The position numbers were made by a program, and so were the translations under genes. Positions 16,284-23,297 of a stretch of DNA of 64,000 nt are shown here, one piece after another (the first letter of the stretch is position 1; each line of letters starts with the position of its first letter). The stretch comes from SAR202 cluster bacterium (GTDB taxonomy: Bacteria > Chloroflexota > Dehalococcoidia > Lucifugimonadales > UBA3495): assembly GCA_013204585.1 (NCBI GenBank), contig JABMNL010000040.1, positions 62,001 to 126,000 on the forward strand. The letters are read 5' to 3'. The notes beneath the pieces were generated by a model. The model was not told the DNA's origin. It did no database searches and saw only the letters and a list, made by a program, of their open reading frames with translations.

Positions 16284-17681
16284 CTAAAGGTCTTCTCGGT
16301 CAACAAACTCGTTAATCTCGGTCCAGTCCTTTCGCAATGCCTCCAGGCCGGTCTCATCCGATTCATCCCGCCCATAATGCGACCGCTGAAAACGCTGGAC
16401 GAGGCGGTAGACCGGGTCGGTTGGCAAGAGACCCCAAATACCCCGTTGGTGCTCGTTGGGAGTCTCCCAATCGCGCCGTTGCCGACCCAACCTGGCAGCC
16501 AGCCCCAAGAATCCGTGATAGTACTCCCTGGGCGTGGCGGGGTCTTCGTTCCCAGCAGACCCCCTTTCCTTCACCGGGAACATATTCTTCCACCATTCGG
16601 CCAGCATCCCCGATATGTCGTCGTTGGCCCGGCCCCAGGTGAACGAAGACTCCCTGGTCTCTTCAACGTCTCCGTCCAGGCCCATGAACCGCCGGGAGCG
16701 GAATAACCGGTAGACAACCCAACTCGCAACCGACACAGCAATCGCCAAAGCGGTCCATTTCAATACGGTAATTAGGACGGTCGATGGCTCTTTTTCCTCG
16801 CTCTGCTCTCTAAGTACCCGATGAAACTCCTCCAATTGGGCCTGGGCATTTATCAGGGTTGTAAAGTCGCCCCCGCCGAACATTCCCGCCAACCAGTTGA
16901 ACAACCCCACTGCCATGCCAGCCAACAATCCCAGCACCAGCAAGAATGGTCGCAGCACCCAGAACCCGGCAATGCCTCCGAATTTAAGAACGCCCCTGGT
17001 CACATCGTCCAGACCGCCCAGTCCGATGGCGCTGATGACCAGTCCAACCAACACCACCGCGCCAACGCTGACCAGGATAGGCATCACCCACTCACGGGAC
17101 ATTACATGGGTCTCACCACTCTCGGAAGAAAAACGGGCCAACGATAGTCCAAGCAGACCCACCGAGAAGAACCCCACCACCAGGAACCCATTGACCACCG
17201 CCTCGTCGACCATGGTATCCACCAACGCGGTGGCAAACAGCACGCCCAAGCCCCACAAGAAACCAGAGCGCACGGCGTCCAGGGTTATCTCCTCTTTTGC
17301 CACGCTGGCGCCACGCCACCAAACGGCAATAAGAAACAACAGCGTCCCGATGATGGCCGCAATGGGTCCAGCATCACCCGAGACCAGCGTGTCCACTGGA
17401 ACGTAACCAAACCCGGTGTTCAAATTGGCCAAGACCAGCAATGAAGGAATACCAACCGCCAGGCCCAGCAACCCCCGTATTCGAGGATTAACGTTGACCG
17501 ACAGGACGCAAGACATTAGCCCGTAAGACCAGACCAACGCCAGCAGCACCAGCCAGAATGGCAGGGCGATGCTTGGTTGGTCGACGACAACGGCCACGGC
17601 CATGAAGACTAAGTAGAGAGCACAGGTCTCCAAGAAAAGGGCGGCGGCCGTGACCGCGTTATTCCGCCAGGACCGGCTCAT
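16284..17681 (-). CDS. DUF4129 membrane protein
   Basis: A 465-residue protein with about ten hydrophobic segments in the first 300 residues, then a soluble tail. The tail carries the DUF4129 signature (PREYYHGFLGLAARLG, followed by TPNEH and a C-terminal YGRDESDE helix). DUF4129 normally terminates transglutaminase-like or related proteins in MoxR/DUF58 loci; no transglutaminase core is visible here. The start ATG 17679-17681 is preceded by GGAGG and overlaps the end of the DUF58 gene by 23 bp, indicating coupling. Function unknown, probably envelope-related. Confidence 0.8.
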   Translation of the reverse strand: MSRSWRNNAVTAAALFLETCALYLVFMAVAVVVDQPSIALPFWLVLLALVWSYGLMSCVLSVNVNPRIRGLLGLAVGIPSLLVLANLNTGFGYVPVDTLVSGDAGPIAAIIGTLLFLIAVWWRGASVAKEEITLDAVRSGFLWGLGVLFATALVDTMVDEAVVNGFLVVGFFSVGLLGLSLARFSSESGETHVMSREWVMPILVSVGAVVLVGLVISAIGLGGLDDVTRGVLKFGGIAGFWVLRPFLLVLGLLAGMAVGLFNWLAGMFGGGDFTTLINAQAQLEEFHRVLREQSEEKEPSTVLITVLKWTALAIAVSVASWVVYRLFRSRRFMGLDGDVEETRESSFTWGRANDDISGMLAEWWKNMFPVKERGSAGNEDPATPREYYHGFLGLAARLGRQRRDWETPNEHQRGIWGLLPTDPVYRLVQRFQRSHYGRDESDETGLEALRKDWTEINEFVDREDL

Positions 17682-18912
17682 GTTCCTCCGTCGAGTCCGA
17701 AAGAGTCTGATTCGCAACGGCCTGGTCCAAAATGGCGGCCATTGAAATCACCATTATCTCACCCAGATCCCGTTCTGGGGGGCCGTCCCCGCAGTAGAGC
17801 ACCGTCACAGGGAAGCCATGGTCCCGAATGCCCGCTATTTCTTCGACCAGCAAGTTTCCAACCGACGACGTGACCAAAAGTACTGTGGTGCCAGCCGGAA
17901 GGGAGTCCCGCTCGGCGTTCAATACCTCAGACAGGGGGGCAATTACGTAAGGCGCGGCCATAGCCAGAGCCTCAAGCGCCATGGCAAGTTGGTTAGACGA
18001 AGCACCCATGGGCACGTTAATCCATTTCCCCGAGTAACTGGCCACGGCGTTGCTAACCACTCCATAGCTGAACCCTCGGCGTTCCGCCAAATCAGCGGCA
18101 GATGCCGCAACAGTAACTGTGCGCTCAAATAGTCGGCGGTTGCTGCCCTGCCAGGTGTTTTCCCTGGTGGAGCCGTTCATAACAATCAGCATGTTCAACG
18201 ACACCACCGGCTCGAAGACCTTGGTCTGCAGGCTACGGGCACGGGCGGTCGCTTTCCAGTCGATATGCTTTAGCGGGTCATTAGGTTGGTAGCCCCGCTG
18301 TCCCACCACGCGGCTGTTATCGAAATACAGCGGTCTAGCGCTTCGGATGTCTCCCAGAGGGTGATCGGGTGGAAACATTAGGCTGTCCAGGTTTAACACT
18401 TGGGGATAGACCAGGATGTGGTCGAATTCGGTGTAACGGGTCTCGGAGGAACTGAACCCGAAGATGTCGCCAGCCCGCAGGCGCACCGGGCCGATTCGAT
18501 GGTAGCCACGCGCCAAGCATTTCATTGAGTATTTCCAAGTAGCTTTCTGATAAGGCAGCAGCGAAGAGGTAATGGTGTGCTGCCGGTTGGATTCCAGGCC
18601 GTTGCCGCGCATGGTCGCGCCAACCAAATCGAGTCCGTCAGGAAAGGAATCTTGGATGTCGACCCAAATCAACGGCAGGACTTTATCGTTGTCCAAGGAA
18701 ACGGAGTAGTCCACGGTATCGCCGATGAATGCGCGCTGTCGGCTGATGGTCCTTGAATGGCTGACGGACCGGAATGAGTAGCGATCCCAGACCCGGGCGG
18801 CGATGGCTACGACAATCACTAAGGAACCTACCACCAGCAGCAACCCTTCGCTGGCCACCAGGCCAATAAATATCATGACACTGCTGATGAAAATCCAGAA
18901 GTCGTTAAGCAT
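17659..18912 (-). CDS. DUF58 domain protein
   Basis: A 417-residue protein with two adjoining N-terminal membrane helices (about residues 5-42), a beta-rich region and then the DUF58 signature PNDPLKHIDWKATARA in a von Willebrand A-like domain. These proteins are the standard partners of MoxR AAA ATPases and are thought to act in assembly or activation of envelope complexes. The gene lies 30 bp after moxR and overlaps the DUF4129 gene, forming a three-gene operon. Confidence 0.88.
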   Translation of the reverse strand: MLNDFWIFISSVMIFIGLVASEGLLLVVGSLVIVVAIAARVWDRYSFRSVSHSRTISRQRAFIGDTVDYSVSLDNDKVLPLIWVDIQDSFPDGLDLVGATMRGNGLESNRQHTITSSLLPYQKATWKYSMKCLARGYHRIGPVRLRAGDIFGFSSSETRYTEFDHILVYPQVLNLDSLMFPPDHPLGDIRSARPLYFDNSRVVGQRGYQPNDPLKHIDWKATARARSLQTKVFEPVVSLNMLIVMNGSTRENTWQGSNRRLFERTVTVAASAADLAERRGFSYGVVSNAVASYSGKWINVPMGASSNQLAMALEALAMAAPYVIAPLSEVLNAERDSLPAGTTVLLVTSSVGNLLVEEIAGIRDHGFPVTVLYCGDGPPERDLGEIMVISMAAILDQAVANQTLSDSTEEHEPVLAE

Positions 18913-18942
18913 TGCAGGCCCTATTCCAGGGTAGTAGTCAGA

Positions 18943-19968
18943 TTAGACCGGTACTTCGATTTGCGACAGCAGGTCGGCGACCACGTCTTCCGAGCTCCGT
19001 CCCCGGAGCCGTGCCTGAGATTTGACGATGATGCGGTGAGACAATGCAAAGGGGGCCAACAGCTTTATTTCGTCGGGGCCAACATAGTCGCGTCCCCGAA
19101 TTGCCGCCATCGCCTGACAACACCGGTAAAGACCCATGGTTGCTCTAGGGCTAGCGCCCAATTCAACGTCGCCGTGCTGGCGAGTGGCCTGCACCAGTTG
19201 CACCATGTACTTGCTTAGGACCGGGTCCACGTATACCTGCTGCACCAGACGCTGCATCTCCAAAATCTCTGGGCCGTCGGCCACCGGCTGCAAATCGGCC
19301 AAGGGATTTGCGCCGTTGAAGCGGGCCAACATCTCACCCTCTTGGGCCTCGTTGGGGTAACCCATGCGGATACGGAGCAAGAACCGGTCTAGCTGGGCCT
19401 CCGGCAGGGGAAAGGTGCCTTCGAGTTCTATGGGGTTCTGGGTGGCGATTAGCAGGAACGGAGCGGGCATGGGAATGGTCAGGTCGTCCACCGTCAACTG
19501 GCCTTCCGCCATGGCCTCCAGCAACGCCGACTGGGTCCGGGGTGTCGCCCGGTTAATCTCGTCGGCCAACACAACTTGGGCCAAGATTGGACCCGCCCGA
19601 AATTCAAACTCGCCCGACTTTTGGTTATAGTAGTGGACTCCGGTGATGTCCGAAGGCATCAGGTCCGGGGTGCACTGAATCCGCTTGAAAGAACATTGCA
19701 GGGAATCAGCCAGGCTGCGGGCCAGGGTGGTCTTGCCAATGCCCGGCACGTCTTCCACCAAGATATGCCCGCCGCTCAATACCGCAGCCAGGGTCAGTTC
19801 AACCACGTCGCCCTTGCCCACCAACACCTTTTCGACGTTGGCTTTAATCTTTGCCGCCACCTGAGAGACGACACCGGACACGCCGCCCGGCGTTTCTCCC
19901 GTCGTTTCTGCTTTGGGCGCTTCGCTCTGGGCCATACTGCTCACAACGCTTATACGGATATTTGTCAC
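18943..19968 (-). CDS. MoxR-family AAA+ ATPase
   Basis: A 341-residue AAA+ chaperone-like ATPase. The P-loop is in VEDVPGIGKTTLARSLA, Walker B in VVLADEINRATPRTQ, and sensor 1 in LLIATQNPIELEGT, followed by the usual C-terminal lid domain. MoxR proteins remodel partner complexes, usually those of the adjacent DUF58 protein. The GTG at 19966-19968 and the ATG at 19933-19935 (MAQSEAPKAE) are both possible starts; the extra residues are not conserved. It heads the moxR-DUF58-DUF4129 operon. Confidence 0.93.
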   Translation of the reverse strand: MTNIRISVVSSMAQSEAPKAETTGETPGGVSGVVSQVAAKIKANVEKVLVGKGDVVELTLAAVLSGGHILVEDVPGIGKTTLARSLADSLQCSFKRIQCTPDLMPSDITGVHYYNQKSGEFEFRAGPILAQVVLADEINRATPRTQSALLEAMAEGQLTVDDLTIPMPAPFLLIATQNPIELEGTFPLPEAQLDRFLLRIRMGYPNEAQEGEMLARFNGANPLADLQPVADGPEILEMQRLVQQVYVDPVLSKYMVQLVQATRQHGDVELGASPRATMGLYRCCQAMAAIRGRDYVGPDEIKLLAPFALSHRIIVKSQARLRGRSSEDVVADLLSQIEVPV

Positions 19969-20006
19969 TGCCGGTTCAAAAGTCCTCCGGCAGGTTAGTG
20001 CACTAT

Positions 20007-20049
20007 CGTTGGGTTAGTCGTTGGGTTAGTCGTTGGGTTAGTCGTTGGG
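20007..20049. repeat. 12-bp tandem repeat between nucleotidyltransferase and moxR
   Basis: The unit CGTTGGGTTAGT is repeated three times, followed by a partial copy CGTTGGG. The array stops exactly at the stop codon of the nucleotidyltransferase gene. Confidence 0.93.
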
Positions 20050-20751
20050 CTACCGGTTGCCGACGTGCTCCTCGGCCTCCCGCAGATCCTTGAATGAGTC
20101 AATGCTGTGCCAGAAGCTGCGCGACCTCATGGCTGATAGTTGTCCCGCTTGAGCCAGCCGGGGAAAAGTCTCGGTCTCGTGGTCACCCAAATCTGGGAAC
20201 TCGGCGGCGATGGAACGGTCAAAGAGGTAGATGCCAGCGTTAATCCAGTGTTCCATCTCAACCTTTTCCCGGAACCCGGTTACTGTGTCGGACTCGTCGA
20301 TTTCCACCAGTCCGTAGGGGCTGACCATCGGCACCACCATGATGGTAGCCAGATGGTTCTTGTTGATTGATTTCCGCTCCTGGTAACGAACCGACACGTT
20401 ATCCAGGGTTTCATCGGTAATGGTGTCGCCGTTCAACACGGCCACGGTATTTTCGGTTGCTGGAACCTTGGAAAATCCCATTTTGATGGCCCCACCCCGG
20501 CCCATCGGAGAATCTTCGATACTGTAGTGGGCGTTGATGCCAAAGGACTGGCCGTCGCCAAAGTATTCCTTGATGACCTCCCATCGGTAACCGGCAAGAA
20601 ACACCACGTCGGTCACGCCACCGGCCTTCAGCCACTCAACCTGGTATTCCAGAATGGGCTTACCGCAGACCGGGACCATGGGCTTTGGCAAGGTATCGGT
20701 TAGCGGACGGAGTCGTTCTCCCTTCCCGCCGGACAGAATCAACGCATACAC
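20050..20751 (-). CDS. Sugar-phosphate nucleotidyltransferase
   Basis: A 233-residue member of the RmlA/GMP family that activates sugar 1-phosphates with an NTP. The signature MYALILSGGKGERLRPLTDTLPKPM includes the nucleotide-binding GGxGxRLxPLT and the catalytic lysine of PKPM. AVLNGDTITDE supplies the metal-binding aspartate. Unlike full mannose-1-phosphate guanylyltransferases there is no C-terminal hexapeptide domain. The specific sugar is not readable. The start is GTG 20749-20751. It lies upstream of moxR in the same direction, but the 82-bp gap with a repeat array suggests separate expression. Confidence 0.87.
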   Translation of the reverse strand: MYALILSGGKGERLRPLTDTLPKPMVPVCGKPILEYQVEWLKAGGVTDVVFLAGYRWEVIKEYFGDGQSFGINAHYSIEDSPMGRGGAIKMGFSKVPATENTVAVLNGDTITDETLDNVSVRYQERKSINKNHLATIMVVPMVSPYGLVEIDESDTVTGFREKVEMEHWINAGIYLFDRSIAAEFPDLGDHETETFPRLAQAGQLSAMRSRSFWHSIDSFKDLREAEEHVGNR

Positions 20752-20986
20752 GCTATTAAAAACCTCGTGGGCAGCGAACCCGATGATACTGGGCCACCGT
20801 AATCCGGTTAATATACCCGCGCCGCCAATAAGGGGTCAATGTAATTCGTAGCTGGGTTGCGAGGGACAGTAGCCCGAGCGCATGAGGATGATTAACGTGA
20901 CGTAAATTGGGAGGCGGCTATCCTGCCGAAGTAGAATCAAGAGCTATCGAGGATAGGCTTCAACCCGTGGCTAGCAAATCTCCACG

Positions 20987-21193
20987 CTATACCTCCACCG
21001 ATACGGCCCTGGCAGAGGGCTCCGGCGAAGGCAAACCGTCTTCCACAAGACCCTGGAGATGCATACGTAGTGCCTTTTCGTATCTCTTCATCGTTTGTTC
21101 CGGGGTACGGCCTGTAGCCATACACCCCAAAATGTCTGGGCAATAGGCTGACCAGTTATTTTCAGCCTTTTCCAAAACGACCATGTATTTCAC
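20987..21193 (-). CDS. hicB: HicB-like antitoxin
   Basis: 68 residues beginning MKYMVVLEKAENNWSAYCPDILGC, the HicB RNase H-like core with the DI/LGC turn, followed by TPEQTMKRYEKAL. It lacks a long C-terminal DNA-binding domain, so autoregulation is not obvious. The start is GTG 21191-21193; the stop of hicA lies 4 bp upstream, giving the common hicA-hicB order. It would neutralise HicA by blocking its RNA-binding face. Confidence 0.88.
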   Translation of the reverse strand: MKYMVVLEKAENNWSAYCPDILGCMATGRTPEQTMKRYEKALRMHLQGLVEDGLPSPEPSARAVSVEV

Positions 21194-21197
21194 TTCA

Positions 21198-21392
21198 TTA
21201 CCTACCTTGCCGCAGTCCTGCCTGTCGAAAAATGTTGTTCAATGTTCCAGGCGGAACGTCATCTCTTGGGTGTCCAGCGACGGTAACACGCCCTTGCTTA
21301 CCGGAATGCTTGTATTGACGGTGGCTGCCACGCTGACGAATCATATACCAGCCATCTTCTTGTAACAAATTTAGCACATCCCTGACTTTCAT
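21198..21392 (-). CDS. hicA: HicA-like mRNA interferase toxin
   Basis: 64 residues from ATG 21390-21392, MKVRDVLNLLQEDGWYMIRQ, then GSHRQYKH with the catalytic histidine of the double-stranded-RNA-binding-like fold, and the closing VTVAGHPRDDVPPGTLNNIF motif. The open frame extends 11 codons upstream, but HicA proteins start at this methionine. HicA cleaves mRNA under stress. It forms a two-gene type II toxin-antitoxin operon with hicB, in a patch of accessory genes next to tRNA-Gln. Confidence 0.9.
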   Translation of the reverse strand: MKVRDVLNLLQEDGWYMIRQRGSHRQYKHSGKQGRVTVAGHPRDDVPPGTLNNIFRQAGLRQGR

Positions 21393-21598
21393 AGCATCGT
21401 AACCGCCCATCTTGTACGAAATCATGAAACCTTGAGGTTAAGCTCCAAATACCTGCGTAGAGGCCTGAGGCCGAGTCAATTAAGGAACAGCGCTGGGTGA
21501 GAACCACATTGGTTCGCGCAGCCCCTTCATTTGTGTGTTGATGACCAAGGTTCGGTGGCAGTTCCACGCCCGTTGCAGGCGGCGAGCCCACGCCTACG

Positions 21599-21937
21599 CT
21601 AAGGCACAATGGGAGGAAGCAGCCCCTGAGACAGCTTATCGAGTTCCGCCAGCCTTTCCTCTAGTTCCGGTTCGGTGAGAAAACCCAGGCGATAGAGGTT
21701 GCGAACATGGTTGGTCGCCGCAACGTCTCCTTTGGACGAGTTGCACGAATGGCACGCGGCGACCACGTTACGACAACTGTTCGTGCCGTTATGAATCTGC
21801 GGTTGAACGTGGTCAAGCCCATAGTCGCCATCGGTCAGAATGTGTCGACAATAGAAGCACTTACTTTTCTCACGCTCAAAGATAGCCGGTCGATTACGTT
21901 CGTCGCGATAGAAATCGAGGGCTTCTAGGTCGACCAA
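21599..21937 (-). CDS. HNH endonuclease
   Basis: A 112-residue stand-alone HNH nuclease: a first zinc pair C27/C30 (CFYC), the catalytic LDHVQP (D42-H43), and NVVAACHSCNSSKGD with the second zinc pair C62/C65. The tail is a helical region rich in leucine and glutamate. The start is TTG 21935-21937. The preceding gene on the same strand is broken. Such free HNH proteins are typical of mobile or defence-related patches; the target is unknown. Confidence 0.85.
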   Translation of the reverse strand: MVDLEALDFYRDERNRPAIFEREKSKCFYCRHILTDGDYGLDHVQPQIHNGTNSCRNVVAACHSCNSSKGDVAATNHVRNLYRLGFLTEPELEERLAELDKLSQGLLPPIVP

Positions 21938-21940
21938 GCG

Positions 21941-22270
21941 TTAATCAGATTCTTCCGGGATGATGCCCGGAATCTCGTCAGGCAAGAATACTCTCACCTT
22001 GGTGCCCGCCCATCCAGTTGAGATGATTTCGATGACATGCTTCTCGTTGAGGCAGAGAAGCCGATTCTTGATGAGGTTCCTTGAGGCGTTCTTGGCTTAC
22101 ATCAACTGCGCTACGGAGACAATCATTCCATGCTGGTCAATCAAACGTGAACGGCGAAGAAGATAGTAGTAGATGCTCGCTTCAGCAACATCTAGTTTGA
22201 GCTTGCGCACAAGGTAATCTTCAATGTGCTGAATTGCTTTTTCTGAGTCCAATCAGCTTTTACTCTTCAT
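21941..22270 (-). pseudogene. Broken gene upstream of the HNH nuclease
   Basis: One minus-strand frame gives about 109 coherent codons interrupted by only two stops: TGA at 22253-22255 and TAA at 22097-22099. The first piece reads LDSEKAIQHIEDYLVRKLKL and continues as a helical, winged-helix-like segment. The second piece (KNASRNLIKNRLLCLNEKH, then STGWAGTKVRVFLPDEIPG) stays in the same frame to the TAA at 21941-21943, two codons before the HNH start. The unbroken frame and protein-like composition argue for a decaying regulator-like gene. Stop-codon readthrough or two tiny genes are less likely. Confidence 0.5.
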
Positions 22271-22312
22271 GCTTTATAGCTGCATATCAGGTTGACTAGG
22301 TATGAATTCAGA

Positions 22313-22386
22313 TGGCAGCCCCGCCTGGGTTCGAACCAGAGATTTCAGCTTCAAAGGCTGGCGTGTTACCGCTACACTACGGGGCT
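22313..22386 (-). tRNA. tRNA-Gln (anticodon TTG)
   Basis: Minus strand: acceptor AGCCCCG pairs perfectly with CGGGGCT, discriminator G, encoded CCA (22313-22315). The D-arm is GTGTAGCGGTAACAC, the anticodon loop CTTTGAA (anticodon TTG) and the T-loop TTCGAAC on a 5-bp stem. The outermost anticodon-stem pair is a C-A mismatch. It marks the right edge of the accessory patch. Confidence 0.9.
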
Positions 22387-22482
22387 TCAACAAGAGGAGC
22401 AGCAAATCAAGAGAGGCTGCGCTGTATATTTTGATGTCACAGCACCTGGCAGTCAAGGCCGAGGGATGCCGGGCACGCCGAA

Positions 22483-22491
22483 TGCTATAAT
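22483..22491 (+). promoter_or_regulatory. Extended -10 element just before the nitrilase gene
   Basis: TGCTATAAT, a perfect extended -10, ends 9 bases before the ATG at 22501. No good -35 or ribosome binding site is seen, so the transcript may be leaderless. Confidence 0.5.
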
Positions 22492-22500
22492 CCCACGAAG

Positions 22501-23274
22501 ATGAGAAAGCTCCGAATTTCGTTCTTACATCTCGCACCTGTCACCGGCGATATCGATAACAACCGCAAGTTGGTGGAGCGTGGCGTCACCGTTGCCGCCG
22601 AGCACGGCGCGCAGTGGGTGGTGACGCCCGAGTTGTGCATCCCCGGCTACCTGTTCATGGAGAAAATGGGCACTGACTGGATTGTCCCCCAGCCCGACCC
22701 CTGGATGAACGGGTTCCTTGGGTTGGTTAAGCAGCATGCTCTAACGGTATTCCTGTCCCACCCAGAACGTGACACGGCCTCCGACAAGATGTACAACACC
22801 GTGTTCGTCATCGACAAGAACGGCGAGATTATCGGCAAGCACCGGAAGGTGAAAGCATTGGGCGGGGCCGAGTCTTGGTCCACCAGCGGCTGGAAGATTG
22901 ACCCCATTGAATGCGACGGCATTATGACGGGGATTCTGATTTGCGCCGACGGCTACAAGAATGAGATTGCCCAGGTGTTCAAAGACAAGGGCGCCCAATT
23001 GCTAATCTCGCCGGTGGCCTGGGGCCCCGGCCACTGTGGGCCGGACGGTGAATGGGAAGCCCGGTCTGCCGACACTGGACTGCCAATGATGGTCTGCAAT
23101 CGTTCGGGCAACGAAGATGGTGAACTGGACTATAGCCTAGCCGAAAGCGTGGTCACGCAGAACGGCAAACGCATCCTGGAAGCTACATCCGACCGGTCGG
23201 TAGTACTGTCATTCGACTGGGACATTGACAGCATGTCCATGCTTTCCGACGATTTTGACCGAGTGTACCTCTAG
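22501..23274 (+). CDS. Carbon-nitrogen hydrolase (nitrilase superfamily)
   Basis: A 257-residue amidase-type hydrolase with the full catalytic set: E44 (TPELCIPGY), K116 (GKHRKVK) and C148 (LICADGYKN). The ordinary single-domain length suggests an aliphatic amidase, N-carbamoyl hydrolase or omega-amidase activity; the substrate is not assignable. The start ATG 22501 lacks a ribosome binding site and sits directly after an extended -10 box. It converges on the MMPL transporter gene with only 23 bp between stops. Confidence 0.88.
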   Translation: MRKLRISFLHLAPVTGDIDNNRKLVERGVTVAAEHGAQWVVTPELCIPGYLFMEKMGTDWIVPQPDPWMNGFLGLVKQHALTVFLSHPERDTASDKMYNTVFVIDKNGEIIGKHRKVKALGGAESWSTSGWKIDPIECDGIMTGILICADGYKNEIAQVFKDKGAQLLISPVAWGPGHCGPDGEWEARSADTGLPMMVCNRSGNEDGELDYSLAESVVTQNGKRILEATSDRSVVLSFDWDIDSMSMLSDDFDRVYL

Positions 23275-23297
23275 GCGATTTGCCTCGGTTTCCCCCG

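Noticed and set aside
21298-21609. 103-codon minus-strand frame overlapping hicA
   Set aside because: It runs through hicA in another phase. The part from 21481 to 21600 has an odd composition and could be an old element remnant, but nothing supports a gene.
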